Below, piece after piece: positions 11,501 to 23,722 of a DNA stretch of 64,000 nucleotides; the stretch's first letter is position 1; each line of letters starts with the position of its first letter. Made by a program: the position numbers and the translations under genes. Location of the stretch: contig NC_088792.1 of assembly GCF_011386835.1 (NCBI RefSeq), forward strand, positions 39,174,882 to 39,238,881, written 5' to 3'. Source of the DNA: Chrysemys picta bellii. Lineage: Eukaryota; Chordata; Testudines; Emydidae. The notes below the pieces were generated by a model. The model saw only the letters and a list, made by a program, of their open reading frames with translations. It did no database searches and was not told where the DNA came from.

Positions 11501-13204
11501 GAGAGAAAATATACATATGTTAGTGAAACCAAGCTGGAATAATTATAATTGTTGGATTGATCTATTATGCAAAACATATTTAGAAGTGAATTTCAATGTT
11601 GTGTTAATATTTGTTTTACTGTTGCATTTTTAGTGTTTGTGTTTTGGTTAATAAGAGCTGTCTTTTAAGAACATAGAATACTTTATTGTAGCATGTGTTT
11701 GGGACTGAGAGCAGTGTGATGGAAGTTTTGTCTGTGTATGTCCAGAGAATGAAAGACCATGCCTGTGTAAGCTCCGAAGAGGGTAAACTTGTCTTTCCAA
11801 TAAGCAAACATCGTTCTCAGTGCTATAACAGTCCCACTTATTGTGGGACTGGATGCCTCAGAACATTGTGAATGAGCTATAGTGCCTGTCACTTACAGGT
11901 AACCAGTAATTTGTATCCAGACTGGCTCAGGAGAGGTTCATAGTTGTTCCAGTCTTATGGCTGTTGGGTAGTCTGTATGAGTTTGGTTGGTCCTAGTTCT
12001 GGCTTCCATATCACAAACTCACCACTAAGCTCTGCACTAGATTTAAGCTCTTTTGGGGGTGAGGACTGCCTTATTCTGTGCTTGTATAGTGCCTAGCACG
12101 ATTGGTCATTGGTGTCAGTTGGACCCTATAGAGAGTGCTCTTGCAGGAGGGGACAAAATCACAGTACTTGTGATACATTTACAGAATTAGCAACACTGTA
12201 ATTATCACACACACATTGGGGGTAGGCAGACGGAATTCAAAATCAGAAGACAGACCAAAACACATGATTTAATCTTTTTTTAAAAAATTGCATGATTTTT
12301 TTGTGGGGGAGTCTGACGCATGATTTTTGAACTTTTCTGGTTAATAATAATGAAATACATATTAAAAACTATAATTTAGGAAAATAGATCATTTGCATTT
12401 TGCATTTGTTTACAGCATTAAAATGAGCTGTAATGCCAATTGTAGCATATTAAAAATCTAAACTCACCTACAAAACTAAGACGAGATGAAATATGTATAT
12501 ATTGGGGCATGCAGGTTTTTTAAATTGGGGGAGGTACTTTTGTTTGTTTTATATAAACAAAGCTAATAGGAGTTCATTTTCACTCAAGGATCCTTTTATC
12601 TACCTGATTACATAGTTGTGGGCGAAGTTGTATAGTTTTCTAATTCCCACGCCTGTTTAATAAAATACAAACAGTGCAGTCACGTTGAGCCTGTGTGGAG
12701 CAGAATAAAGTACACTGTGTGAATCAGAGCCATTGTGTCTTAAAATAATTGTCTAGTAACCCTTGAGCCACTTGTTAAAGCTCAAATTCATAAATGTAAT
12801 CTTTACAAATATTTTCTCATCTCTTATACCTTACATACTACTTGCTAATAAAATGAGGGATTACAGAGCATTGTTGTTTTTTGTGAAACTAACAATTTAG
12901 CAACAACAAACAACTGGAGCTCTAATTTTTTTTCATCTTATCTGACATTGTCTTTCAGGGCTTGTTGTTCTTAATTACAATGGTTTGCACTTAGTGTTGC
13001 TGCTTTCATCCAAGGATCTTGCACTCTTTGTGAAACAAGTATAATTATTATTCTCATTTTGGGTAAAGTGAGTTTTAAAGAGGTTAAGGGTGAGAATTTC
13101 AAAAGTGCCTTATGGAGTTAGAATAGGGCTCCCAACTCCTATTTTAAAGGTCAATAGGAGCTGGCTGTACTACTTCCTTAGGAGCTTTTGAAAATATCAC
13201 TCAA
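11501..13204. other. Non-coding region with an old interspersed-repeat tail
   Basis: Around 12045-12125 the sequence aagctcttttgggggtgaggactg and gtgcttgtatagtgcctagcac matches an ancient dispersed repeat whose other pieces I see near 19.94-20.04, 24.02-24.10 and 32.03-32.07 kb. The rest is unassigned. Confidence 0.4.
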
Positions 13205-13721
13205 AGGGTATGTTTACTCTTTGAGCTGGTGGAGACTGGAGAGCTAGACCTTGGTGAGCAAGGTTGGGCGCTATGCTTAGTGTGATGATGGACTGTTGGA
13301 ATGTGAAACAGTGAATATTTGGACTGGGCTGGGGAATTTTGGGTTATGGTTGTGGGACTTTTGTAATAAATTAACTTTGCAAAGGGCTATTCATATGTGA
13401 AAAGCGCACGTGGAGTTACTGGGCACCCTGGAAGCAAGTGGAAACTGAGGCAGGCGCACTGGTCATGTTACAGCCTGGCATGGAAGGGCGCCCTAGGAAG
13501 GGGCCTTCTTATCACAGAGCGTGGAGAATATAGGCAGACGATCAGTCCCTGGGAAGAGGGAAACTGCAAGTGCCTAGAAGGGGGAAATCAAGGCAGGGAG
13601 CTGCTTTCAGGGCCATCTTAAGGCCATAAGGGGGCACCCTGGAGGTGGTTGCTCTTTGACATGTGGCTAGGTCTCCTCAAGATGGGAATTATGCCCCCAG
13701 CTCAAAGTGTAGTCATACCCT
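13205..13721. mobile_element. TIR element with a possible nested insertion
   Basis: Terminal inverted repeats of about 25 bp (AGGGTATG-...-CTTTGAGCTGG) match at about 22 of 25 positions. The interior (about 13280-13620) does not fold back. It contains an AATAAA near 13362 and may be an unrelated, LTR-like insertion. No exact target duplication was found. The 74-codon frame at 13397-13621 is not convincing as a gene. Confidence 0.5.
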
Positions 13722-15224
13722 AAGTGGCTTGCCATAAGTCACATACTTGATCTGATCACAAGGGAAGGTGAGTCTTGGTTGCCACCCATGCATCAATACC
13801 ACTACCCTGGCTCCACTTTAACTGTACGGTCAGGTGCAGATTAAATAGTTATTGAAAATGGTTTGGGCCAGTTTATGGTTGTGGCTAAATCATGTTCAAA
13901 CAAGGTTGACAGAAGTGTCTGCGAGTCATTGACAGTTGTTTTGTTATTTATGCCTCCCTTTCCTATCACAGACACAATATAATTCATAGAGTGACACCTA
14001 TGTGTGCAGGAGAAGGAGGGCCACGTGAAAGTGAGAAGAAAGAAAGAGGCAGCAGGTGGGGGGTAAAAGTAGATTCAGAGTTGATGAAAGGTCTGGTTTG
14101 GTTATCAAACGGTTTTAGCAGTCCAGGAGTGCCGAAATTCTTTGATCTCTCTCCTACAATGTCCAGCATACCACTGAAATAGTGCATTTAAACTAATGGG
14201 TTAAAGCCAGAACTAGAGGTATAAAACATTGCATACATTGACTTTCAATGATAAAACAAGGACACTGCTCACAAAAGTGAGTTCTTAGAAAATTTTCAGT
14301 GTAAAGTGAACCAAAACATGTAGGTGCTTGTTTAAAAATAAATTACTTCTGCATTGAGTTGATGCCATTATTGTGGCAGATGACGTGAATTGTTTTGTTA
14401 GGAAGGAAACACCCTTCCCTTGAGAAAAATTTGCAGCTGCTTATCTTGGCTGTGCATTAACAATCTCCTTGCAAACCCAAAATAAATTTTAAAAAATATG
14501 GAGGGTTCAAAGAGGAAACACAATTCCTTTTATTTAGAGTAACACAGAAATAAATCAGACTTTTTCTTTTGCTTACAGGGTGTGTTTAACTATATGATGG
14601 ATGCTAAAAATAACTTTTACAAGTTTGCAGTGGTTATTGAAAGGTTTCCTGTTAGTACAGGAAAGTATATTGAGACACAGATGACAGACATGCTGCAAAT
14701 TACCGAATATAAAATAGAAATAATAATAATAAAAAAGCAACTGTCTCAGCTATGCTTTCATGGAATTCTTTTAAAAGAGCACAACCATGACTATAGGTCT
14801 AGCTGATGTAAAAAGAGCGCACATGTTTAACTTCTATAGTGATTTCTTTTGTTCCTATCCATTAATCAATCGGGGCGGGGGGAGGAGGGGTGAACTGACT
14901 TTGACACTGTTTTTTGCATAAGTATACAGCTTCTGTTTACAGTTTAATTATCTTACTACTCTTGTCATTGATCATGCCATAAATTAATGTTTTAATCTTT
15001 TGTTTTATACATGGTCTTGTGTGTTTTGAAAAGAAAACATACTTGAATTTAACAGTTTTTCCCATCAGTGAGTAAGTACTCATGTGTGAAATTATGTCCA
15101 TGAACCCTACGGCATGTGTGAACTAGATAATATAGGAGTATCGTTTCTAACTCTAAAGTGGGACTGCATTTTGGGGTGATCACACCAACGTAATGTCATT
15201 TAGAGTTCTTTTGTCTGAGGTATT
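13722..15224. other. Non-coding region; one possible exon-like ORF
   Basis: A pyrimidine tract plus CAG at 14576-14578 is followed by 75 open codons from 14579 (ending at a stop at 14806). I could not relate it to a family, and the end is low-complexity ATA repeats. Nothing else is supported. Confidence 0.35.
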
Positions 15225-15385
15225 GTTTTAAAGGTGGGGATTATCAATCATTTTTAGATGAGGATATCAATGCACAAGGAATGTGATTTGTCCAAGGTTG
15301 GACAGCAAGTAAATCGTAGAGATGGCAGTAGAATTTAGATCTTCTGACTCCCAGGTTCTTGCTCCTAACCACCTTAATGCCTCCT
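15225..15385 (+). repeat. MIR-like SINE fragment
   Basis: Sequence order tttttagatgaggatatcaa, gatttgtccaaggttgg, acagcaagtaaatcgtagag, then gatcttctgactcccaggtt parallels the MIR core and 3' region (gaggaaactgag, acttgcccaaggtcac, agctagtaagtggcagag). It is diverged but collinear. Confidence 0.5.
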
Positions 15386-16258
15386 TAATGTTTCTGTCAG
15401 AGATTTTTTTCTACATATTTTAAAAGAGGAAGAAGCAGCAGAATATGAAGACATCACTATGGAAACCAGGCATCTATTAATTTATTCCTTCAGATTTTAT
15501 TACAATTTAGATATATAAAATGGAGCTTTTTGAGATACAGTTGCGGTCATTAATTTGTTACTAGAAAAAGTAAGTTTTGCTTATAGGTTTGAGAGATTTT
15601 TATTTTCTGTTATAAAGCTTGTAAAGATTAGGCCTCTGAAGTATAGAACAGTATATGAAGTGTCCTTAAATATTGCCCATTCACTGTAACTTGACTTTGA
15701 CAAGATTTTCCAAGCACTAATATTATTAATCAAAGGGCAGTTAGTTTTAGCAACTAAAATGAAGTTGAAATGTTGATTGGGACTATATACATGACACCAT
15801 GAGAAATGTAAATATAACAGTTCTTTCAAATCACACAAGTTGTTACATGTTATAATTATGACTAAATGAGGCATTTCAAAATTCATATTTGGCGTCTGTG
15901 TGCCAGAGCAACCGACTGTCATGTCAGAGCAGTAAATATCATTTGTATTCCCTCTAGGATGATTAATTAGGGTTACCATATTTTGTGCCTCCAAAAGGAG
16001 GACACTCCACGGGCCCCGCCCCGCCCCCAGCCCCGCCCATGTCCCCCGCCCCAACACCGCCCCTTCCCCAAAGTCTCCGCCCCCTCCCCTGCTTCCCGCG
16101 AACATTTGATTCGCGGGAAGCCTGAAGCAGGTAAGGGGGTGTGGGGGGAGGAGGCGCGGCCCAGGCTGGCCCCCCCGGCGTTTCCAGCCTGGGTCGGCTC
16201 GGGCCCTGGGGTGCCGGCCCCGGGCCCGGCCCCCGGCCGACCACCGCCGGCCCGCCCA

Positions 16259-16660
16259 GCACTGCCGGTCCCCGGGCCCCCGGCCGAGCACCCCCGGCCC
16301 GGCCCCCGGACCCCCGGCCAACCACCCCCGGCCAGCCCAGCACCGCCGGCCCCCGGCCCGCCCAGCACTGCCGGTCCCCGGCGGCCCGGCGCACCCCCCG
16401 GCTGCCCAGCACCACCGGCCCCCGGCGGCCCGGCGCACCCCCTGGCCGCCCAGCACCGCCGGCCCCCGGCGGCCCGGCGCACCCCCTGGCCGCCCAGCAC
16501 CGCCGGCCCCCGGCGGCCCGGCGCACCCCCCGGCGGCCCAACACCGCTGGCCCCTGGTGGCCCCCGGCGGCCCGGCGCACCCCCCGGCCGCCCAGCACCG
16601 GCGGCCCGGCGCACCCCCCGGCTGCCCAGCACCGCCGGCCCCCGGCTCCGGGCCAGCCCC
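16259..16660. repeat. GC-rich minisatellite inside the TIR element
   Basis: Units of the form CGCCCAGCACCGCCGG...CCCGGCGCACCCC recur. Two adjacent near-identical units start at 16447 and 16491, a 44-bp period, with more diverged and truncated units on both sides. It is CpG-dense and unrelated to any host promoter that I can see. Confidence 0.85.
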
Positions 16661-16678
16661 CGGCCCAGCGGCACCGGA

Positions 16679-16760
16679 TTTTCCCGGACATGTTCGGCTT
16701 TTTGGGATTTCCCCCCGGACGGGGATTTGAGTCCCAAAAAGCCGGACATGTCCGGGAAAA
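16679..16760. repeat. 29-nt inverted repeat (hairpin) at the element's 3' side
   Basis: Arms 16679-16707 and 16732-16760 are complementary at 28 of 29 positions with a 24-nt spacer. They contain the core CGGACATGT and the run GGCTTTTTGGGA. This subterminal foldback may be a transposase-binding or secondary-structure feature of the element. Confidence 0.9.
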
Positions 16761-16904
16761 TCCGGACGGATGGTAACCCTAGATTAATGGAAATAAAAAT
16801 TTTAATGTTACTATTTTTATTATGTATCTAAAAGACAAGTGGTACGCTTAAATGAAAAGGGAGAATACTAAAGTTGAATCATATGAAAAAGGGACATAAA
16901 AAAG

Positions 16905-17090
16905 AAACATTTAGCAGACTATTATATTCCCTGTAGTATTTTGCTGAATTCATTTTTAAATAACTCAAGTGATGGAGAGTCTATCACTTCACTTTGAGAC
17001 TATTCCACAGTCTATTAGATCTCAACAATAGGAAGTATAGGAGAAGTTACACTTTGAATGTAAAACATATTGTTGACTATTTAGCAAACA
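16905..17090 (-). repeat. Possible CR1-like LINE 3' relic, antisense
   Basis: The run ataactcaagtgatggagag-tctatcacttc and actattccacagtctatta parallels the antisense 3' coding end of CR1 seen at 22.6 and 28.4 kb (gatgaggatttcacaac, ctattccag). It is very diverged. Confidence 0.35.
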
Positions 17091-17329
17091 CTTCTGATTT
17101 TATTTAATCTATTTATTGATTTATATGGTACCTAAACTAGGCACTTCACATAACTGTAAGGTGTATATACTATGTAAAGGGCTGATTTTTACTTATTAAA
17201 GGCCTATGTTCCTATGCTCTTATGTTAAGTGTCTCAGGTGTTGCTTAGAATACTTGAGACCACCTCTGCTCCAGTGTCCAGTTGTTGCCAGTGCGATGAG
17301 CAGAAATTCTGAAACTGGAGTCCCCTTAA

Positions 17330-17465
17330 GTTAGAAGATATAGGGTGGGCAATAGTGTTTTTGATGAGGGTCCCTCAGCTTTGGAACCTGCTTGGAAAGC
17401 ATAGTCTAAAATAGCTCAGGTTATTGTCCAGATATACTGCAAAGCCTCTCTTTTCACTCACTTGG
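17330..17465 (+). repeat. Possible L2-like LINE C-terminal relic
   Basis: Translation gives EGPSALEPAWKA and, after frame drift, a block near KASLFTH. This resembles the GPxLWNSLP...FKxxLKTHLF ending of L2 ORF2. The frame contains stops, so it is tentative. Confidence 0.35.
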
Positions 17466-20290
17466 AATTTAGTTTTTGTTGGATTATGTTGTGGGTTAGC
17501 TTCTGATTTTAGCTGAACTATTTTTCTAAAATAATATTTTTCTTAATATCTGTCAGGTTCTTAGAATATTGATATATTTTGTGTATTTTATATTGTTATT
17601 CTACATACATTAATTTAAATAATTATTTCCTGGAATAATAAATTATCAAAACTATCAATATCCTGTCCCCTCCCTGAGAACTTGTCTGTCATAAATAACC
17701 AACCCAATAGGAAAATGAACGGTGTCAAAATGCCTCAGAGAATGTTTTGTTGGCAAGGAGTGATGTGGCAGACATCCAGCATTGCAGGAAGGAGAACTTT
17801 ATTGAGCATGCAAAGAGGCCTATATTAGATGCTGAGAGGCCTGTGTTTTTTTCCTAGTATCATCCTGATTTTAGACTTCAGATTTTAATATGGAAACAAT
17901 AATACACTGAGAAAAATGGTCTAATTTAAAAACATAAAATCACATTGTTGTGACAGTTATGAACAATGAAATATTAAAGTGGAGGAGTAACCACAAGACT
18001 TTAGAAGTCCAGTTATAAGTCAGGCTAACCCTAGCATAAATTCAGCTCATCCATTTGCTTAAATTAAGTTACCTGCAAATTTGTTAAGTTACCAAAGACG
18101 AAACCAAAGTCTCCTGGTATAATAACCGTTGTGGTTCATATTTTTAAAATGATAGTTGAGATTCTAATGTAATCCCATGAGTTCAGGAACTGGGGATTCA
18201 AACAAAGCAGCAAATATCACAAAACATTGATAAAATGGCAAGAGTAGGCAGCACTTTTCCTTCAATGCCTTTTGCACAGCAAAAGATTCATCAGAAAGTT
18301 GTGCTCTAAAATTTTGCTATTCTTTCTGATAAATATCTGCACGTTCTTCTGTTTAATCACTGATGATGTACTTGCCCAGTGTTCAGGATACAAAGGAAGA
18401 CACCGTGGCCTTGTATTCTGACCTTGTTTCTCAGGTTTCAGGAGGTTTGGTTCATTTATTTCTTTGTTTAATTTGGCTATGCCATAAATGATACTGAACA
18501 CTGTTTTAAAGAACTTCGAAAATAACTTTAGCTGAAAGTGTATATGTGTGTGTCACTGTATGGGATGAGAGAAACATGCTAGCATGATCACTTGCAAGAT
18601 GAAAGATGGTGATTCATTTAAATGGGGTACTGGCTTTTGACCAAAGTGAAAAATTAATGGACTGTAGCCTTGTTGCCTTGTTTAATGAAGCTCTAAATGA
18701 ATGCTATTCAGTTGGATAATAGCTGTTCTTGGTACCACTGTTAAGAAAAAAACAAAACCGATTGCAGTACACTGTAAACATGCTTACAATAGTATTTTGC
18801 TTTTATTTAATCATGTATGGTAATTAGCTTTTGCTTTTTGTTTTCAAGTTCTGGTGTAAGGCAAGACTTGGTAGGGCAATTCATAAAAAGAATATTTAAA
18901 AATTTAAAATAGTCAGTTAAAAGTAGTTTTAACGGGGGGCAAATAATGTGGTATCCAGATTGCAAAGAGCTGACACAATGAAGTTTGGATTGATTTCTCC
19001 TGAATTTACAAACACATACTGTAGATATTTACTGCTTTGCTGTCATTGGGAGTTCTATGTGCATTAATGACAGTCTGTGTGGCCATTAGGGCCAATAAAT
19101 TCTGGATAATAGATTATATGTACCTATCTAGATATTACAGTGGTAGGTGCATTACAGATATGAATGAATGAATGGATGCATGGATAAAGTCCTTGTAAAG
19201 AAATCTGCAGTTTGCCCGTGTTTATGCAAGCAATATATTTTACAAGAAAGCCTTTTCTCATCATTCACTTCAGCATTCTTTTATATATTCCAGATGTAGC
19301 TATTTTCACTGGATAATGCTTTTCTAGCAGAGGGTGTGTGTGTGTGTGGGTATTTTTTCTTTTTCTTTTTTTAAATTCTTGAATGTATACTATGCAAACA
19401 TATTGTAGGTCAAGAAATTATTTTTTGCTTAAAAGCTTCTGTGATTAAAAAAATATATTCTTGTGGATACTTATACTCAAGGGAGTTGCCTTGAAGGAAG
19501 CATGCCAAGAAAGAGAAGTACAAGTGAAATTAAAATGCCTGGGCGCACTGGAATTTTTATTTAAACATGGGCTGGGTGGCTTGCTGGATAAAATATTAAC
19601 TGTTTAACTCAGTGGTTCCTTTCTACTCTGTAGCTCAGTGACATGAAATGTGTTAGTGCACAGTCACAGGAACATTAATCATGAAATCACCTGTTCAGAT
19701 CTGACACAATTGGTATTCAGATAAGATTATTGGACTCCTTGATTTTTTTTGGTGACATTGCATAATTCTTTTGATTTGACTTTGTAAGTGCAATTTTCAA
19801 TTGTGGAAGTAGTGGATATATATATTGCTTCCTGCACTCCTCTATTTATTTATCCACTAACGAGGTACAGCAGTGACAGCACAAACTTCCCCATATTGTC
19901 TTTTCAGTGTGGTGTTGGAATTATCACTTGTATTAGTACTTCTCATTATTTATTATTTGTATTGCAGTAGTGCCGAAAAGTCCTAATTTATATTGGCACA
20001 GCAGTGTACTAGGCGTTCTACAAACATATCGGAAGATATGATCAGTGTTCTGAATAATTCAGAATCTATTTTAAAGACAAAACACTACATGTGTAAGAAA
20101 CAAGAGGAGGAAGAGTGAAGGGGAACAATAATTATGAACTTGTGATTATTGAGGCCAGTTTAGGGCTTACTCATGGGAGGTGCTGAGTGTGATAGCTATG
20201 GCAATTTCCTGCAATAGCCTTGGAAGACCTTATGGTATTAAGTGTATGTGAGGTGGGCTAGGATTGTATATAACTTCCTTAGGGGGCAGA
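17466..20290. other. Non-coding AT-rich region
   Basis: No gene is supported. Part of an ancient interspersed repeat (ttattatttgtattgcagta...ctaggcgttctacaaac) lies at about 19942-20035. A short GT repeat lies at 19334-19348. Confidence 0.4.
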
Positions 20291-21059
20291 TGTGACAGAT
20301 TTGAAACCTGGGAATTGTAAAGGAATTCAAAATACTATATTGAAATGTGCTAGATAAGTACGGAGTTTTTGGGACAATAAGGGTTAAATGCATTTCCTAG
20401 GGAATCCCTAGGGAGTGGCTAATGCAAATCCCATATTTCTGGTTATGCAAAAACCAAACCTTGTGAAGCTATGCCCTGAGGAGAAGGCCGTTGTTTGCTG
20501 ATCACCTATTACAGAAGTCCAGGATCAAAGGCCCAAGCTGTATAAAGAAACAGCTGATCTGTCCAGCCTTCTTCTGGTTCTAGATCTAAAATGGATGAAC
20601 TAGCAACCACAGGAAAAACCGAGTTAGGGGTTTTGAAGCACTAAAACCTACCAGAGCTCTAGGCTGGATTTGGGGGTGACCTCTGGTAAGCTTTTTACTG
20701 TGTGTGTAGGTTCTTTTATTGTTTTAATATGTTTTCTCTGTAATGCTTTTTCCTTAAGAATAAATGTGCTTGCTTGGAAGGAGTTGTGTGATAACTTATA
20801 ACTACGGGCAATTACACTGATCATAGCCCTTGGAGAGAAAACCAAGTATAGGCACTGCTGTTTTTTTAGGCAGTCGGGCATGCTGGGAATATCACAGTGT
20901 AAGTCAGGAGCAGTGCAGCCTTAAAATCCCTGGTGAGGAGGGAGTGATGTGGGTCTCTGCCTAAGAAAAGTAACGGTTAGGAGTTGGAAGCCTTAAGTGG
21001 GTGCCCTTGGTGGACCATGGAGGGGGAATACAGGTGCAGTTACCCTGAAACTGTGACAA
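20291..21059 (+). mobile_element. Probable solo LTR
   Basis: The segment starts TGTGACAG and ends CTGTGACA. It has a TATAAA at 20541-20546 and an AATAAA at 20759-20764, arranged as in an LTR (promoter, then polyadenylation signal about 220 bp on). No internal coding region flanks it. A clear target duplication was not found, so the exact ends and the solo-LTR reading are inference. Confidence 0.5.
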
Positions 21060-21117
21060 TGAGCAGTTTGGTTCATTGGCTCAGGATCTTGGAGAATTGA
21101 ACCTGAATAATTCATTT

Positions 21118-21339
21118 TTAAAAAAAGCAAGTATCAACAGTTGCCATTGACCCTCTTCCTAATTTGTCATCTGGTGATATTCTGTAGGCATCCTGATAGA
21201 AGATTAATTCTCTCCTGGATGGAGTTTCTCTAAGAGAGAGAGGGTAGTTTAGTTTCCATGCCTGTTCACGTCTCAGCCGCTCTGCTGAGTTCTCCATAAA
21301 GGCTGCCATTTTCAATGGTGACTTTTCTGATGAGGTCAC
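21118..21339 (-). other. Unidentified 73-codon open frame
   Basis: A minus-strand frame with a charged, protein-like composition (AERLRREQAW, ETPSRRELIFYQD) lies just beyond the probable LTR. I do not recognise it and see no splice or promoter signals. It may be a chance frame or a fragment of an uncharacterised repeat. Confidence 0.25.
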
Positions 21340-22504
21340 CTGCCCTCTCAGAACTGGTCAGGGGCCACCAACTAATTTCACTTAGGCCATTCTGTGTTGT
21401 TAATGAACTGTCCATTTGTTTTTTGTTGGATTATTGAACAATATTATTTTCTTTCCCCACTTCTGACTATCTCTCATCTCTTCCCCTTTTTTCCTGCCAG
21501 ATGATTCTTCTTTGAAAGAGCACTGGCAGCTAAAAATGTCAAAATAAATATTGTTTGAAGGCAACCAGTGTATAAGGAAAGGACATCAGGGTGGGAGTAG
21601 GATGTGAAAACGTATCTTTCTAATGGAGAGCTCTCCAAGTAGGAATCCCTCTATGTCTTGAAATTAATGGAGAGGATATATAATATATAAAATGTAGATA
21701 GAAATAGAACAAACAGCTCATTCCAGTTGCCCAATATTCAGTTGCTATTCATCCCTTTAAACTTCACGTGTATAATTAATTATTCATCCAAACCTCTGGT
21801 TTCTCTGGCTCCAGAGCCAATGATCTAAAAATCAGATGCAATTTCTTCTTTATTAATCAGTCCTTAATCTCCGTTGAAAAAGTGGTATTTGTGGATTGAA
21901 TCCATAAAATGCCATAGGATGGTTTAGATGCTTACTTTTTTCTATGAAACAATCTGTGGACATATGTGAATTCAATATACTATATACAGTTACAGATTGT
22001 TTTCAGATCACTTTTGTGGCAGTGTTAGGGTGAGCTTGTTTCTTAATTTGTATATGGAAAATACCAAAATAACCAGGAAAAAATCCTCCTTTTGCTGCAC
22101 AATAAGACATCTCTGCTTGTTTTGTTAGGTTCATTTTGATGATCTGGCACAGATTCTGCACCCAATCCTCTTTCCTAAAATAAAACTTTGTTTAAAAAAC
22201 AGTTAAGATTACTAAGTGACAAATATATGAGAGAAATGGTGGAGAAATGAATAGCCATTGGAGAGCTTACATGGCTCATATAATGAATATATACATCATA
22301 ACAGAATCTTAACTCTGACCCATGGCATTTTTAATGTACTATTGTTACTTGATTTTGGTATCTAAATATTTTTAGAGGATACTGTTTACAGAAAAAACTA
22401 ATATATTTATTATTTTCCACTTACGTACTTAAAATGGCTGTTTCTGGAGTGTGGTTGAATATGAGTTAAGGTGGCTATGTTGTGATAAAATTTTTGTTCT
22501 CAGT
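21340..22504. other. Non-coding spacer
   Basis: AT-rich sequence with no supported feature. Confidence 0.45.
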
Positions 22505-23375
22505 AATCATAGGATCGTTGAAATGTAGAGCTGGAAGGGAACTCAAGAAGTCATCTAGTACTTCCTCCCACACTGAGTCAGGATCTAGACTATCCCTGAC
22601 AGGTGTTTGTCTAACCTGTTCTTAAAAACCCTCCAATGATGAGGATTTCACAACCTCCCTTGATGACCTATTCCAGTATTTAAGTATCCCTATAGTTAGG
22701 ACGTTTTTCCTAATATCTAACCAAAATCTCCCGTGCTGCAGATTAAGCCCACTACTTATTGTCCTATCTTCCATGGACATGGAGAAAGATTGATCTCCAT
22801 CCTCTTTATATCAGCTCTTAATCTATTTGAAGACTGTTGTCAGGTCCATGCTCAGTTGTCTTTTCTCAACACTAAACATGCCCAGTTTATTTGCCCTTTC
22901 CTTATAGGTCAGGTTTTCAAAATCTTTTATAAGTTTTGTTGCTCTCCTCTTCATGAGGAGAGCAATGAAAATTATAAAAGATTTCTCTCCAATTTGTCCA
23001 TATCTGTCTTAAAGTGTGGTGTCCAAAACTAGACATAGTATTCCAATTGAGACATCACCAGTGCCTCCTGTGTCTTGGATACAACACTTCTGTTAATACA
23101 CCACAGAATGATATTAGCATTTTTTTCAACTGCATCATATTCAATTTGTGATCCACTATAACCTCCAGATCCTTTTCTGCAATGTACTGCCTAGACAATT
23201 ATTCCAATTATTTTGTACTTGTGAATTTGATTTTTCCTTCCTAAGTGTAGTACTTTGCACTTGTTTTTGCAGAATTTCATCTTGTTGATTTCAGACCAAT
23301 TCTCTAATTTGTATAGGTCATTTTGAATTCTAATTCTGTCCTGTATAGTGCTTCCAGCTTGGTGTCATTTGCACA
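22505..23375 (-). mobile_element. CR1 LINE 3' part, antisense
   Basis: The plus strand begins near the complement of the CR1 3' end (gtagagctggaagggaactc) and passes through the complement of the C-terminal coding blocks, matching the collinear copy at 28242-28857: ccctatagttaggacgtttt, then ctgcagattaagccc, then tgatattagcatt. It contains many stops and no intact frame. The 99-codon plus-strand frame at 22733 is an antisense shadow. It is interrupted at about 23377 by a MITE. Confidence 0.85.
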
Positions 23376-23377
23376 GA

Positions 23378-23602
23378 GCAGCAGCAAGCACAGCGTTTTT
23401 GCCGCCCCAAGAGGCGGGGGGGAAAAAGCCACGATTGATGGCACTTCGGCGGCGACTCTACCCCGCTGCTTCATTCTTCGGCGGCAATTCGGCGACGGGT
23501 CCTTCCCTCTGAGAGGAACTGAGAGACCTGCCGCTGAGGAGCCCCTTTCCGTTGGCTGCCCCAGGCACCTGCTTGCTGCGCTGGTGCCTGGAGCCGGCCC
23601 TG
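23378..23602. mobile_element. hAT-type MITE, left end damaged
   Basis: The right end GGAGCCGGCCCTG is the same TIR as in the 9503-9678 element. Internal blocks (cggcggcaattcggcg, gcacctgcttgctgcgctgg) match that family. The left TIR is not recognisable, so this copy is truncated or mutated. It lies in the minus-strand CR1. Antisense ORF pairs here are artefacts. Confidence 0.7.
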
Positions 23603-23722
23603 GCTGCAGAGCTGGTTTGGCTATCCCTGGGGCCACCTGAGCAGCTGGCCCTGGAGTCACAGAGATAGCGGAAAGTCACGGAATCTGTGACTTCCATGAC
23701 CTCCATGACAGACACGGAGCCC
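23603..23722. repeat. Adjacent GC-rich repeat with internal palindrome
   Basis: It contains a foldback around gtcacggaatctgtgac and repeated catgacctccatgaca-like motifs. It abuts the MITE but has different sequence, so it is probably a second non-autonomous element; its ends are unclear. Confidence 0.4.

Larger units (their letters stand above)
15968..16781. mobile_element. GC-rich TIR element with 7-bp target repeat
   Basis: TAGGGTTACCAT at the left end is exactly inverted at the right end (ATGGTAACCCTA), and GATTAAT flanks both sides (15961-15967 and 16782-16788). The 814-bp body is strikingly GC-rich in an AT-rich setting and holds a tandem minisatellite and a 29-nt hairpin. Long proline-rich frames on both strands (up to 291 codons) are by-products of the GC-rich repeat. 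The ends suggest a hAT-like non-autonomous transposon, although the duplication is 7 rather than 8 bp. Confidence 0.85.

Noticed and set aside
13397..13621. 74-codon frame inside the TIR element
   Set aside because: It starts in transposon sequence, has no homology that I recognise, and lies next to a polyadenylation-like signal of a probable nested LTR.
16447..16660. CRISPR-like regular repeats
   Set aside because: Units are contiguous without unique spacers and lie in a vertebrate transposon; this is a minisatellite.
15900..16700. CpG island of a host promoter
   Set aside because: The CpG density is confined between perfect TIRs and a target duplication, so it was brought in by the transposon. 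No downstream gene is visible.
15581..16831. Long Pro/Gly/Ala-rich open frames on both strands (up to 291 codons), resembling collagen-like or mucin-like proteins
   Set aside because: They overlap each other in several frames and coincide exactly with the GC-rich minisatellite of a TIR transposon. Codon periodicity follows the repeat, not a protein.
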